IMG/VR virus record: IMGVR_UViG_3300047491_000255
Coordinates: 60,819 to 124,818 of that record
Reading direction: 5' to 3' (one strand)
DNA: 64,000 nucleotides
DNA from: a virus
Shown: positions 1 through 6,193 of the stretch, piece by piece
How positions within the stretch are numbered: the first letter of the stretch is position 1
Layout of the letters: each line of letters starts with the position of its first letter
Program-made: the position numbers and the translations under genes
The notes under the pieces: generated by a model
The model's database searches: none
What the model saw: the letters and a program-made list of their open reading frames with translations, nothing else
What the model was told of the DNA's origin: nothing

Positions 1-99
1 TTGCCTGTTAGTGTTTTTCAGGAAAGATTTACGAGGCCAACCTGAGTCCTCGGCATGTCATCAGGTTTCAACACCACACGTCGAATACCTTACGCCCCC
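1..99 (-). ncRNA. ssrA: tmRNA (SsrA), 5' part, cut by the window edge
   Basis: On the minus strand the sequence starts with GGGGGCGTAAGG followed by ATTCGACG, the signature of the tRNA-like 5' end of bacterial tmRNA. It continues with GAAACC, then CATGCCGAGG, then GGCCTCGTAAA, matching the conserved 5' pairing region in the right order. The last four bases (positions 4-1) read GCAA, and GCA is the usual resume codon of the tag, so the tag frame begins exactly at the window edge. tmRNA with SmpB rescues stalled ribosomes. The tag, pseudoknots and 3' acceptor half are outside the window. Seen directly: the conserved blocks; inferred: function. Confidence 0.9.
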
Positions 100-100
100 A

Positions 101-113
101 TTATCAAAGAACA
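101..113 (-). promoter_or_regulatory. boxA-like antitermination site before tmRNA
   Basis: Minus strand reads TGTTCTTTGATAA, very close to the boxA of bacterial rRNA leaders (TGTTCTTTGAAAA type). It sits 1-2 nt before the tmRNA 5' end. Near-identical sites precede two structured-RNA segments at 3982-3994 and 3534-3547, which argues against chance. Known role of boxA: loading of the NusB/NusE antitermination complex; use by this phage is inferred. Confidence 0.55.
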
Positions 114-319
114 GTCGGGCTTTCATGCACCCGATGAGAGGTTTCGGACTAAGCCTACTTCCAGCAGATTGTTACGTCACTTCTTTATACTCGGTTGGCA
201 ACCAGAACAATCAACAGTTTCGCCGACGATTACCGAGTTGAACATCGCTCCTACCTTGCAGCAGCTAGGCAACCTGCATCATCGAGCGGAATACCGATGT
301 CCATCTATCCACTCGTCAT
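114..319 (-). other. leader region of the tmRNA transcript, no gene seen
   Basis: Between the promoter-like motif and the boxA there is no convincing reading frame on either strand. The minus strand has several inverted repeats, for example GGTTGCC with GGCAACC-type pairing around positions 195-275, so a folded leader or processing region is plausible. No tRNA-like T-loop was found. Confidence 0.35.
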
Positions 320-348
320 CATTACATTACCAGATTCCTTCCAGAATA
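320..348 (-). promoter_or_regulatory. 29-bp promoter-like motif, copy 1 (before tmRNA)
   Basis: Minus strand: TATTC, 12 nt, then GGTAATGTAATG, with a T-rich stretch upstream. Same spacing as six other copies. It lies about 220 nt before the tmRNA 5' end with no gene between, so it probably drives the tmRNA. The first of the repeated GTAATG units replaces the usual GTATGG end. Confidence 0.55.
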
Positions 349-405
349 CAATAAAAAATTTTTGGTGACCTCTCCCTCCCGTCAAGCAGTACCAGAAGCA
401 TCTGG

Positions 406-603
406 CTACTTTAGCCCTAAGTTGGGTGTATCGTCGTCCGCAAAGAAAACGTCATGGCATTCCCACGCTGGAGGCCCGCAGTGGTAGCAGTTGGTTTTAG
501 GATCGTCTGGGTCTTGGTTCCTGTCGGAACACGTCTTGCATGGGTCAGGAACACCCAGCAAGGCGTCCGATGCTACCTTCATCTGCTCGATTCGCTCACT
601 CAT
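406..603 (-). CDS. small cysteine-rich protein, 65 aa
   Basis: Unrecognised small protein with two CxxC pairs (CKTC and CYHC) and further Cys and His near the C-terminus, compatible with a small zinc-binding fold. Its N-terminus (MSERIEQMKVASDALL) is nearly the same as that of the Lar-like protein at 56078-56374, showing that the two genes share a common 5' cassette; the CxxC core then differs. It starts inside the end of the upstream gene (8-bp overlap), after the repeated GAGGCTCCGAA ribosome-binding sequence. It is the last gene before the tmRNA promoter region. Confidence 0.7.
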   Translation of the reverse strand: MSERIEQMKVASDALLGVPDPCKTCSDRNQDPDDPKTNCYHCGPPAWECHDVFFADDDTPNLGLK

Positions 604-871
604 TTCGGAGCCTCAACCTTGTGTTCTGTATGTACTCTTCGAGATACGCTTGGCAGATTCGACGCATTTCCATCCAAGACTGGCGGCCTGCCTTGCGACC
701 GTACATGAGCCGTAGTTGCACGTTCGGAGGCGCGGCCAAGAACATGCGTTGATATGGGTGCAGAACCATTTGCTCCTCCGTATGCCGGGGAGTGGCAGGC
801 GTTTCAGGTGCGGTCATTTCGGTTCTCCTCGCTCCCCGGAAACGGAGAGCACGGTGTTCGGCGCTACTCAT
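596..871 (-). CDS. hypothetical small protein, 91 aa
   Basis: Start chosen at 871, where ATGA overlaps the stop of the upstream membrane protein gene; an internal ATG for MTAPETP gives a 72-aa alternative. The C-terminal 55 residues (from EEQMVLHPYQRMFL) look most protein-like, with a predicted amphipathic helix WMEMRRICQAYLEEYIQ. No family recognised. The N-terminal 18 residues are Arg-rich and may not be translated. Confidence 0.55.
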   Translation of the reverse strand: MSSAEHRALRFRGARRTEMTAPETPATPRHTEEQMVLHPYQRMFLAAPPNVQLRLMYGRKAGRQSWMEMRRICQAYLEEYIQNTRLRLRNE

Positions 872-1053
872 TTCGGCATCACTCGCAATTCGGACCACAG
901 TGCGTCCCAATAGGTCGCCTTCGGTCCGCTGGTGAACTTGTTGAACGCCCTCGCCTCTAAATAGGGCTGCATGAGCAACAACAGCGACGGCCCGACAACC
1001 AGCAGCGCAAGCACGATGAATACAAAACTTATCTTCACATCTTCCTTGTTCAT
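868..1053 (-). CDS. single-pass small membrane protein, 61 aa
   Basis: Residues 8-28 (ISFVFIVLALLVVGPSLLLL) form one clear transmembrane helix, followed by a short soluble tail. A good ribosome-binding site (GAAAGGAA) lies 5-8 nt before the ATG. It is coupled to the next gene by an ATGA overlap. Size and topology resemble small phage envelope-interacting proteins, but no specific function can be assigned. Confidence 0.65.
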   Translation of the reverse strand: MNKEDVKISFVFIVLALLVVGPSLLLLMQPYLEARAFNKFTSGPKATYWDALWSELRVMPK

Positions 1054-1100
1054 CGTCGTTTCCTTTCAAAGCGGAGCGCCAACAAGGCGCTCCAGTTGAC

Positions 1101-1328
1101 TCACTTCGCTTGCAACTGAGTTTTGTCGTTCGGCGTCACGAGTACTTGCGTGACCTTGCCACGTCCTTCCGCCTCGGCACGCTTGTAGTGGTCTGGCGAG
1201 CACATGCGGACGACCAACTCAGACGGGTACAGGTGGCGATATTCGCTTTTCTCGGCGTCCCACCACGCCCACAGAACCGCCGAACCAGGCGTTTGAGGGC
1301 TACCTTCATTCTTCGCTTCGCTCGTCAT
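1101..1328 (-). CDS. hypothetical small protein, 75 aa
   Basis: A compact soluble protein with conserved-looking core VLWAWWDAEKSEYRHLYPS and VVRMCSPDHYKRAEAEGRG. ATGA overlap with the upstream gene. Its first codons derive from the same DNA cassette as the genes at 603 and 56374 but in a different frame. No family recognised. Confidence 0.6.
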   Translation of the reverse strand: MTSEAKNEGSPQTPGSAVLWAWWDAEKSEYRHLYPSELVVRMCSPDHYKRAEAEGRGKVTQVLVTPNDKTQLQAK

Positions 1329-1612
1329 TTCGGAGCCTCAACTCTCTCGTAGGGCGAAACCACGACGCGCTCAGTACGCTCGATGATCCGATGCCGATAC
1401 GTTTCGCCATGTCCGCGATTTGTTTCACATTCATGTCTCAGTTTGTGAATAGCTTCTTGCAGCGCCTTGCACTCTGGGATGTCCGGGTCGGCATACCATC
1501 CATCGCGGCAGTCGGGTCTTGCCTCTTGGACGACGAATCGCCGAACCAAGCGGTCCAGCGGATGAGCGCCAACGGCGTCATTCGCAAATGGTGGCTTTGT
1601 GGTGGCGCTCAT
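1325..1612 (-). CDS. hypothetical small protein, 95 aa
   Basis: Rich in Arg, Glu and His. Residues around CKALQEAIHKLRHECETN look helical. It ends in VEAPK, as does the gene at 56371-56667, because both 3' ends fall in the repeated junction sequence that supplies the ribosome-binding site of the next gene. Overlaps both neighbours by 4 bp. Function unknown. Confidence 0.6.
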   Translation of the reverse strand: MSATTKPPFANDAVGAHPLDRLVRRFVVQEARPDCRDGWYADPDIPECKALQEAIHKLRHECETNRGHGETYRHRIIERTERVVVSPYERVEAPK

Positions 1613-1833
1613 CGCTGACCTTTCTCGTTCGGCAACTCAATGCACGCGCCTATGGCGTTCCCGCCTGGTGTCGGAAACGTGTCGCCGCAAAACCACTTCC
1701 ACCCGTCTCGGATTCGCGTCCAGTGCCCACCGTTGAAGGCGTGCGCTTTGGTGCCAATCGGGTAGTCGTTCCAGTCACGATCCTTCCACAGTCTGGCCGA
1801 ACCAGACGGTTGAAAAAATTCACTACCGCTCAA
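1609..1833 (-). CDS. hypothetical small protein, 74 aa
   Basis: Soluble protein rich in Trp and Gly (YPIGTKAHAFNGGHWTRIRDGW, split by TK). The pattern of a basic strand, Gly-Gly-His-Trp and a Cys-containing loop recurs in small phage accessory proteins, but I cannot name a family. ATGA overlap with the downstream gene. Confidence 0.6.
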   Translation of the reverse strand: MSGSEFFQPSGSARLWKDRDWNDYPIGTKAHAFNGGHWTRIRDGWKWFCGDTFPTPGGNAIGACIELPNEKGQR

Positions 1834-1854
1834 TGCTTACCTCCTTGTTCTCAA

Positions 1855-2061
1855 TCATAGCCACAGCCGCACCGCCTTTCCGTGTCTCGGATGCTGTTCA
1901 TTGACTCGCACAGTTTCAACGGTTGTCTCGAATACGTTTGGCACGCCGCAGGTCATATTCGAGTCTTGATCTGGCAATGTGCTACCAGTACAGGTCACTT
2001 CGATGTTCCCGTGTTCTTTGCGGACGCGCCGCAGTTCTTCGATCAGTTGGTCAATCTTCAT
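1855..2061 (-). CDS. small phage accessory protein, 68 aa
   Basis: Start chosen at 2061 because GGAGGACAGC precedes that ATG; an in-frame ATG 12 nt upstream lacks a site. The N-terminus MKIDQLIEELRRVRKEHGNI followed by EVTC matches a common pattern of small prophage and phage proteins (helix, then a beta strand after HGNIEV). Function of that group is unknown. Confidence 0.65.
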   Translation of the reverse strand: MKIDQLIEELRRVRKEHGNIEVTCTGSTLPDQDSNMTCGVPNVFETTVETVRVNEQHPRHGKAVRLWL

Positions 2062-2091
2062 GCTGTCCTCCATTTGTTGCGAACAACCGCG

Positions 2092-2424
2092 TCACTCTTC
2101 CACCTGGTACATCGTCTTCCCGTTGCTTTGCATGCGCATTTCAACGACCCCCGCGCCCATTACCGCGATGTACTCGCGGCCGGTGTCCACGTCGCGCAGC
2201 ACAAGGATGTCGCGGCTATGCCCTTCAGCGTCGTTGATGACCTGAGCAGACGTGACGTTGAACCTTCCGCTCTGCTCGGCCTTCAGCTTCTCGTTGCTCA
2301 CTGGCGTCGGGTCGGAACACCCGGCCAACAAGGCGCTGGTAACTACGGCGATAGTACACCCGGTAAACAAGGCGCTGGTAACTACGGCGATAGTACACCC
2401 AGCAAACGTGATTCTCCTGTTCAT
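2092..2424 (-). CDS. lipoprotein-like protein with duplicated signal region, 110 aa
   Basis: N-terminal hydrophobic segment ends in a lipobox (LLAGC, Cys36), predicting export and lipidation by signal peptidase II. A 13-residue unit (GCTIAVVTSALFT) is present twice in a row because of a 39-bp DNA duplication at 2327-2404, so two possible lipobox cysteines exist. The mature part (about 75 aa) contains VLRDVDTGREYIAVMGAG, similar in style to small xylanase/DUF lipoproteins but not recognised. Good ribosome-binding site AGAAAGGAA. Possible role at the host envelope is inferred. Confidence 0.7.
   Translation of the reverse strand: MNRRITFAGCTIAVVTSALFTGCTIAVVTSALLAGCSDPTPVSNEKLKAEQSGRFNVTSAQVINDAEGHSRDILVLRDVDTGREYIAVMGAGVVEMRMQSNGKTMYQVEE
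2327..2404. repeat. tandem duplication, two 39-bp units
   Basis: The sequence beginning AACAAGGCGCTGGTAACTAC is repeated at 2327 and 2366 with almost no change. It lies in the signal-peptide region of the lipoprotein gene and keeps the frame (13 codons). Confidence 0.9.
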
Positions 2425-2439
2425 GCGTTCCTTTCTGGC

Positions 2440-3533
2440 GTCTGCCGCCGAGTTTCAGCTTTGTCGTTACAGATCGAGCCTTCCGTCCGCTTGTTAGCGG
2501 GGTCATAGTGGAAAACCTAGCGTACAGACCTTTCGGCCACTCCCGCAGGTAAATCAAATGACTGTCTCTCCAGCCTGTCACCGATCTCCTTTATCTCGAC
2601 TGGCTACCTTACAGTGCTACGGTCGCCGTCACCAGTCAAAGTCCGATTTCCACAGACGCCCTTTCAGGTCGAACACGACTGACGGAATACCTTTTCAGTC
2701 TTTGGGAGCTTTTCATTCCCGTTTCCGTCATCGGGTTCGGGACAATCGATTTCCCCTCTAGGGAAATCGACTACCTCCCCACCATCCAATCATCGGGATT
2801 CTCTGCTATATTCGTTTTAGGTTCGTATTGATAAAGACCAGCATATCCTTCCCGATTTCGTGAGCCATTAGCGACCTCTTCTACCTAACTAATCTCAGGA
2901 AGGGATCATCTCCCCCCTGATTTAGCTTCGACCTGCTCACAGGCGGGCTTGGAACCGCCTTGCCGCATTACTGGCCCGACATTGCCTCTTCCGGGTGTTA
3001 CTCCGGACGTACAGTCGGCCAGTCCTCTGCGATTACTGACAACCAATAAGGTGTCAGTCACCTCAAGATTAAAAACTGGCAGGACGGATTCTCGCCGTCG
3101 CACTTGTCTCCCTCATCCTCATCCGCCTCCAAAAAACAGCCTTTTATTTGAGAAGCCATTAACTTAGAGGTCTTACTGATGTTTTTTGAGATCATCGACT
3201 CTTTTTTTATTTTGCCCAAGAGGACGAACCTCCATGTTTACTATTGCACCCGACAAGAGGCATCGTTAGCCTTGCCCAAATTTCCCCCCGCTTCACCACC
3301 CTTGTTCCCTACGACTTGCGCCCGGATTGCTCCGTGTCACAGTCTCGGAGGGGGTGTGGCAGCCATTCAGGTTCCTTCGAGACCCTGTAGCCTTTTACTA
3401 CCCTTGCCTGTGTGTGCCGCCTGTTTTCAGACGGCTGACCGTGTTTCGGAATTACCCTACTTTGCGGATTTTTAGCGCATTGGGACTTCATGCGCAGACA
3501 CGTTAAATGCCGTGTCACTACCAGTAAAAATCA
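2440..3533 (-). ncRNA. candidate large structured RNA, segment 2 (downstream of second boxA)
   Basis: About 1.1 kb with no convincing protein gene. On the minus strand it has many strong hairpins: 3497-3516 (GACACG/CGTGTC), 3475-3495 (GCGCAT/ATGCGC), 3416-3435 (AGCCGtCTG/CAGgCGGC), 2746-2770 (10-bp perfect stem), and a nested pairing of 2850-2856 with 2792-2798 (TCGGGA type, 7 bp) enclosing further pairs. Other stems include GACTGG/CCAGTC near 2590-2630. It begins right after a boxA-like site. Large ornate phage RNAs such as ROOL and GOLLD are known next to phage tRNA genes; membership of either is only a hypothesis. It may be more than one RNA. Confidence 0.5.
2746..2770 (-). other. perfect 10-bp hairpin
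   Basis: TCGATTTCCC and GGGAAATCGA flank a 5-nt loop. It lies within the structured-RNA segment and has no T-run after it on the minus strand, so it is a structural stem rather than a terminator. Confidence 0.7.
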
Positions 3534-3547
3534 GTTTTCAAAGAGCA
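3534..3547 (-). promoter_or_regulatory. boxA-like site before structured RNA segment 2
   Basis: Minus strand TGCTCTTTGAAAAC, which is almost exactly the rRNA-leader boxA of Firmicutes-type operons. One of three such sites in noncoding minus-strand leaders here. Confidence 0.5.
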
Positions 3548-3981
3548 TCGAGCGTCTCGGGTCCAATTTCATAACCCGACTTGAGCCGCTTCTCAGTCCA
3601 ATCGGTTTCCCGATCTTAGCTCCACGGCTGATACTCGAAAGGACTTTGTGATGGCGTGCTGTTACGCCAAAGAATCCACCATGCGGTTGAGTATGGCCTA
3701 CGTCAAAATCGCGGTCCGCACGAACATTTTTGACGCCGGGAGCCGCAACCTCCTTCGCCACACAACAGGGCAGTACACTCTACCGCACCCCCGATGGCTC
3801 CGGCATGATCTTTCGATCTTCCGTCTCTTCGAGATGCAAGACATCCGGTTCCGTCCGGCCTACCCAATCCCCGTTGCGCCACTCCGAATAGCCGCTATTC
3901 CAACGGCACTCACGTAGTGATTCTCAGCGATGCACTCATTAAGGTGGCTGCCTCTAAGCCCACCACCATCACTAGTCCAAA
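3548..3981 (-). ncRNA. candidate structured RNA, segment 1, with a 23S GTPase-centre-like 5' domain
   Basis: Noncoding segment that starts after a boxA-like site. Near its 5' end the minus strand reads GGCTTAGAGGCAGCCACC, one base different from helix 43 of bacterial 23S rRNA (GGCTTAGAAGCAGCCACC type), followed by TTAA and GAGTGC, also as in 23S. TAGTGAT and ATCACTA (7 bp) close this region, like helix 42. Downstream are stems capped by GNRA loops: GATC-GAAA-GATC at 3808-3819 and ATCGG-GAAA-CCGAT at 3601-3614. Not RNase P or a group I intron as far as I can see. Role unknown; ribosome-factor mimicry is a hypothesis. Confidence 0.5.
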
Positions 3982-3994
3982 TTGTCAAAGAACA
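3982..3994 (-). promoter_or_regulatory. boxA-like site before structured RNA segment 1
   Basis: Minus strand TGTTCTTTGACAA, differing by one base from the site before the tmRNA. Immediately upstream of the 23S-like domain. Confidence 0.55.
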
Positions 3995-4040
3995 TGTGAA
4001 GCCACGATCCATACCGTCCCAGGTTCGGGCTGACCCTACT

Positions 4041-4197
4041 ACTGACTGGAATTGAACCAGCTTTGTCGCCTCACACTCAGATTCTCTATTGAGGATTCTG
4101 GATGGCCGCTAAACCCTTCTCCATCGCCTCACTCTCCTGTCTTGTTGACCGCTAAGCCAATGACTCGGTTTGCTATGGCAACGCCAAAATCCTCAGT
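4041..4197 (-). ncRNA. tRNA-like element of about 157 nt
   Basis: The 5' heptamer CTACTGA (4197-4191) is perfectly complementary to TCAGTAG, which directly follows a canonical T-arm (CTGG, TTCAATT, CCAG). The distance is twice that of a tRNA and no anticodon arm is evident; two related inner segments (TTAGCGGTC... and TTAGCGGCC..., each ending near GAGTG...AGGCGA) suggest an internal duplication. Could be an intron-bearing or decayed tRNA, or a tRNA-like domain of the structured RNA. No CCA is encoded. Confidence 0.3.
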
Positions 4198-4212
4198 AGA
4201 ACATCCTCACAT

Positions 4213-4241
4213 CCATACATTACCGATTCTTTTTCAGAATA
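4213..4241 (-). promoter_or_regulatory. 29-bp promoter-like motif, copy 2 (before structured RNA locus)
   Basis: Minus strand TATTC, 12 nt, GGTAATGTATGG, preceded by a T-run. It overlaps the last codons of the gene at 4220-4687 and points into the noncoding locus, so it is the likely promoter of the structured RNAs. Confidence 0.6.
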
Positions 4242-4687
4242 CGGGAAAAAAATGTTTTTTTCTTTTGAGTCTCTTCGACGTTCTCGTCGATGGTGACGAC
4301 ATTGTCCGGTCCCCGTTCAGACTCCACAGTAGGCTCAATCTCTAGGTCTGCCGCCTTCACACCATCTTCGATCTTGTCTGGAGCTGTGCCCTTCGGCTTC
4401 GATCCTGCGATATTCAAAATCAGCTCTCCAAGCTTTGTATCGATCACACGACCCGGAACGATCTCCTCGCCATCCTGACGCCGCTTCTCCGTGTCTATCT
4501 TATGAGCTTCGATCTGATGCCTGTAAGACCAATTACGAACCCCTTCCTTCCATTCCCCATCAATCAGGACATCCAGACGATACCTCTTATCAGGATTGTT
4601 TCTCTGAATGTTTCGCTTCTTCCGAATCGCATTGGCACGAGCTTGCTTTTTCTGCCACCTCTTACGCTCTACTCTTGTCTGACCCAT
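4220..4687 (-). CDS. hypothetical basic protein, 155 aa
   Basis: The N-terminal 35 residues are very basic (KRWQKKQARANAIRKKRNIQ), suggesting nucleic-acid contact, followed by a short beta-rich segment (YRLDVLIDGEWKEG) and an acidic tail ending in a basic peptide. Ribosome-binding site GGAGGATGGCAAT precedes the ATG. A sigma70-like -10 (TATAAT) lies upstream at 4743-4748. The 3' end contains promoter-like motif copy 2. No family recognised. Confidence 0.65.
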   Translation of the reverse strand: MGQTRVERKRWQKKQARANAIRKKRNIQRNNPDKRYRLDVLIDGEWKEGVRNWSYRHQIEAHKIDTEKRRQDGEEIVPGRVIDTKLGELILNIAGSKPKGTAPDKIEDGVKAADLEIEPTVESERGPDNVVTIDENVEETQKKKTFFSRILKKNR

Positions 4688-4742
4688 ATTGCCATCCTCC
4701 TAGATAATTCGTTCGAGATTGACTATATCAACCAACACGAAC

Positions 4743-4748
4743 ATTATA
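4743..4748 (-). promoter_or_regulatory. sigma70-like -10 element
   Basis: CGCGTATAATG on the minus strand with a weak -35 (TTCAAA) 17 nt upstream. The GCGTATAAT context recurs at 13076 and 47296. It would drive the gene at 4220-4687. Confidence 0.4.
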
Positions 4749-4819
4749 CGCGGAAGGCAAAATATTTTGAAATAAAAATCTACCACTCTTTTTGCGGTCC
4801 TCTTATCCGACCATATATT

Positions 4820-5158
4820 TTATCGGAGTTGAGATATTCCGCTTTCAGTAAGCCGTCTTTCGATCTCTGGTGTCATTGGAAGATCGGCAATTCCTGTTGC
4901 AAACACGGAACCGTCTCCATTTCCTCCCATAAACACACCAGATGATATGACGTTGCCCATACGACCAGCTTCCCTGCGAGCAAATGTACTCGCTCGATCT
5001 GCCAACTTATTAGACCGAGAAACATTCAAAGCCGTCTTTGCAGATTCAGGAATGATTGCTAATACATATACCTTAGCCTCATCTTCATTCCGAACCCAAC
5101 ACAATTTTACTCCCGACATAGCACAAGATAATGAAGACATCATATTTTTCACAGTCAT
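4820..5158 (-). CDS. hypothetical protein, 112 aa
   Basis: Start chosen at 5158, where GGAGGGCAAT gives a ribosome-binding site. The protein has a beta-strand-rich start (VKLCWVRNEDEAKVYVLAI), a central segment with ARREAGRMG and a Gly/Asn-rich loop. I recognise no family. It follows directly after the gene at 5179-6171 in the same transcription unit. Confidence 0.6.
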   Translation of the reverse strand: MTVKNMMSSLSCAMSGVKLCWVRNEDEAKVYVLAIIPESAKTALNVSRSNKLADRASTFARREAGRMGNVISSGVFMGGNGDGSVFATGIADLPMTPEIERRLTESGISQLR

Positions 5159-5178
5159 ATTGCCCTCCTTCCATTTCT

Positions 5179-6171
5179 TCAATTCATCATGCCACGTTCA
5201 AAACACTCATGAATATCAAGCTTGAACTTCGTATGCTTTCGATCTTCCAGCTCAATGTCTGTGTAATTGTCCTTAGCCTTTGGAGATTCTTTCCATCCAT
5301 TCCCTCCACAAGTCTCTCCAACCTGTTTACCCGTTGTAAAGACGAGATCATTCCTGCCCGCTCCAACATGAAGCACACTGTCCTGATTGTACTTATTTCC
5401 GAGTTCTTCAAGCATTTTCCGGCGACTCTTGCTTTCATCACCATCCTTGTGATGAACCATCAAGGACTTTTGTGTTTTTGGCGTTAGCTCGGTATCGTCA
5501 TGAAACACTAGGAACGTGCTCTCTGGACCACCATAATGACCTACAACCTCGGTGTATGGAAGACCAGCCCTCTCTAAATCAATTCTAAGTTTTTCATGTC
5601 TCTTGTGGAAAAACTCATCATCAGGTGCCATACCTGCTTCCTTTGGAAAATTCTTGTTTCTGCCAGCAGAAATAAGCGTGAAATGACCCTTTGTGAGAGT
5701 ATCTACTAGCTTCGGCTTGCTTAACGGAATATACGCCTTGTATTGAATTCTCTTCTTTGGCTTAGGATCAGCCGTCTCATCCTTCTTCGTTGGCATCGTC
5801 ACTTTAGACTTATTTTGTTGTGCGTCAGGAGATTTCCCCTCTGGAGGAGCCTTGCGATTCACCACTTTCAGTTTCGTGTCTTTCCTAACATCATGCTCTC
5901 TTTGATATTTATTAAGAGCGTCCTGTGTTGGGAAATCGATACCAACAAATACCCTAGCCACTCGATCAGCTAAAAAGCTCTCGACAATCCTAGATGAAAT
6001 AGCCGCAGTTCTTGAAGCCTTAAAATCCTTAATCAAATCATCAACATACCAAGTATTAACCATATTGTGTGGATCAAGATGATACTTCTCACGATTGTCC
6101 AATGCGTATTCCACAAAATCATCCACATTGAATCTATGATTCTTCGCAACAGTTTCTAATGTATTCCACAT
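5179..6171 (-). CDS. two-domain protein with FPTQDA motif and DUF3293-like C-terminal domain, 330 aa
   Basis: Residues 75-105 contain GIDFPTQDALNKYQREH, a helical module that recurs in the genes at 19222 and 19992. A Lys/Pro-rich linker follows. Residues 165-300 (FTLISAGRNKNFPKEA, then VVGHYGGPESTFLVFHDD, then VLHVGAGRNDLVFTTG) have the pattern of the DUF3293-type domain found in phages, whose role is unknown. The repeated module in putative head genes suggests a virion or head-associated protein, but this copy sits apart from them. Confidence 0.6.
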   Translation of the reverse strand: MWNTLETVAKNHRFNVDDFVEYALDNREKYHLDPHNMVNTWYVDDLIKDFKASRTAAISSRIVESFLADRVARVFVGIDFPTQDALNKYQREHDVRKDTKLKVVNRKAPPEGKSPDAQQNKSKVTMPTKKDETADPKPKKRIQYKAYIPLSKPKLVDTLTKGHFTLISAGRNKNFPKEAGMAPDDEFFHKRHEKLRIDLERAGLPYTEVVGHYGGPESTFLVFHDDTELTPKTQKSLMVHHKDGDESKSRRKMLEELGNKYNQDSVLHVGAGRNDLVFTTGKQVGETCGGNGWKESPKAKDNYTDIELEDRKHTKFKLDIHECFERGMMN

Positions 6172-6193
6172 AATAGTTATTCACCTTTCATTC

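Noticed and set aside
2580-2640. Short resemblance of minus-strand GACGGCGACCGTAGC and TAAGGTAGC to 23S helices 69-71
   Set aside because: The spacing between the two blocks is wrong and the order relative to the GTPase-centre-like domain does not follow 23S rRNA. Not enough to claim an rRNA fragment.
2906-3103. A 65-codon minus-strand frame (MRRRESVLPV...)
   Set aside because: No ribosome-binding site, composition unlike neighbours, and it crosses several strong hairpins of the structured-RNA locus.
3531-3761. A 76-codon minus-strand frame (MAKEVAAPGVKN...)
   Set aside because: It runs through GNRA-capped stems and the boxA-like site; no ribosome-binding site or recognisable domain. Treated as an accidental frame within the RNA.
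4041-4197. tmRNA on the basis of GATTTTGG...GCCA and a 7-bp acceptor pairing
   Set aside because: The true tmRNA signature is at 1-99; here the tag frame and pseudoknot space are lacking and the resemblance is partial. Kept only as a tRNA-like element.
2440-4200. Group I intron or RNase P RNA as identity of the structured locus
   Set aside because: I could not find the P7 or splice-site signatures of group I introns, nor the GAGGAAAGTCC-type conserved blocks of RNase P RNA.
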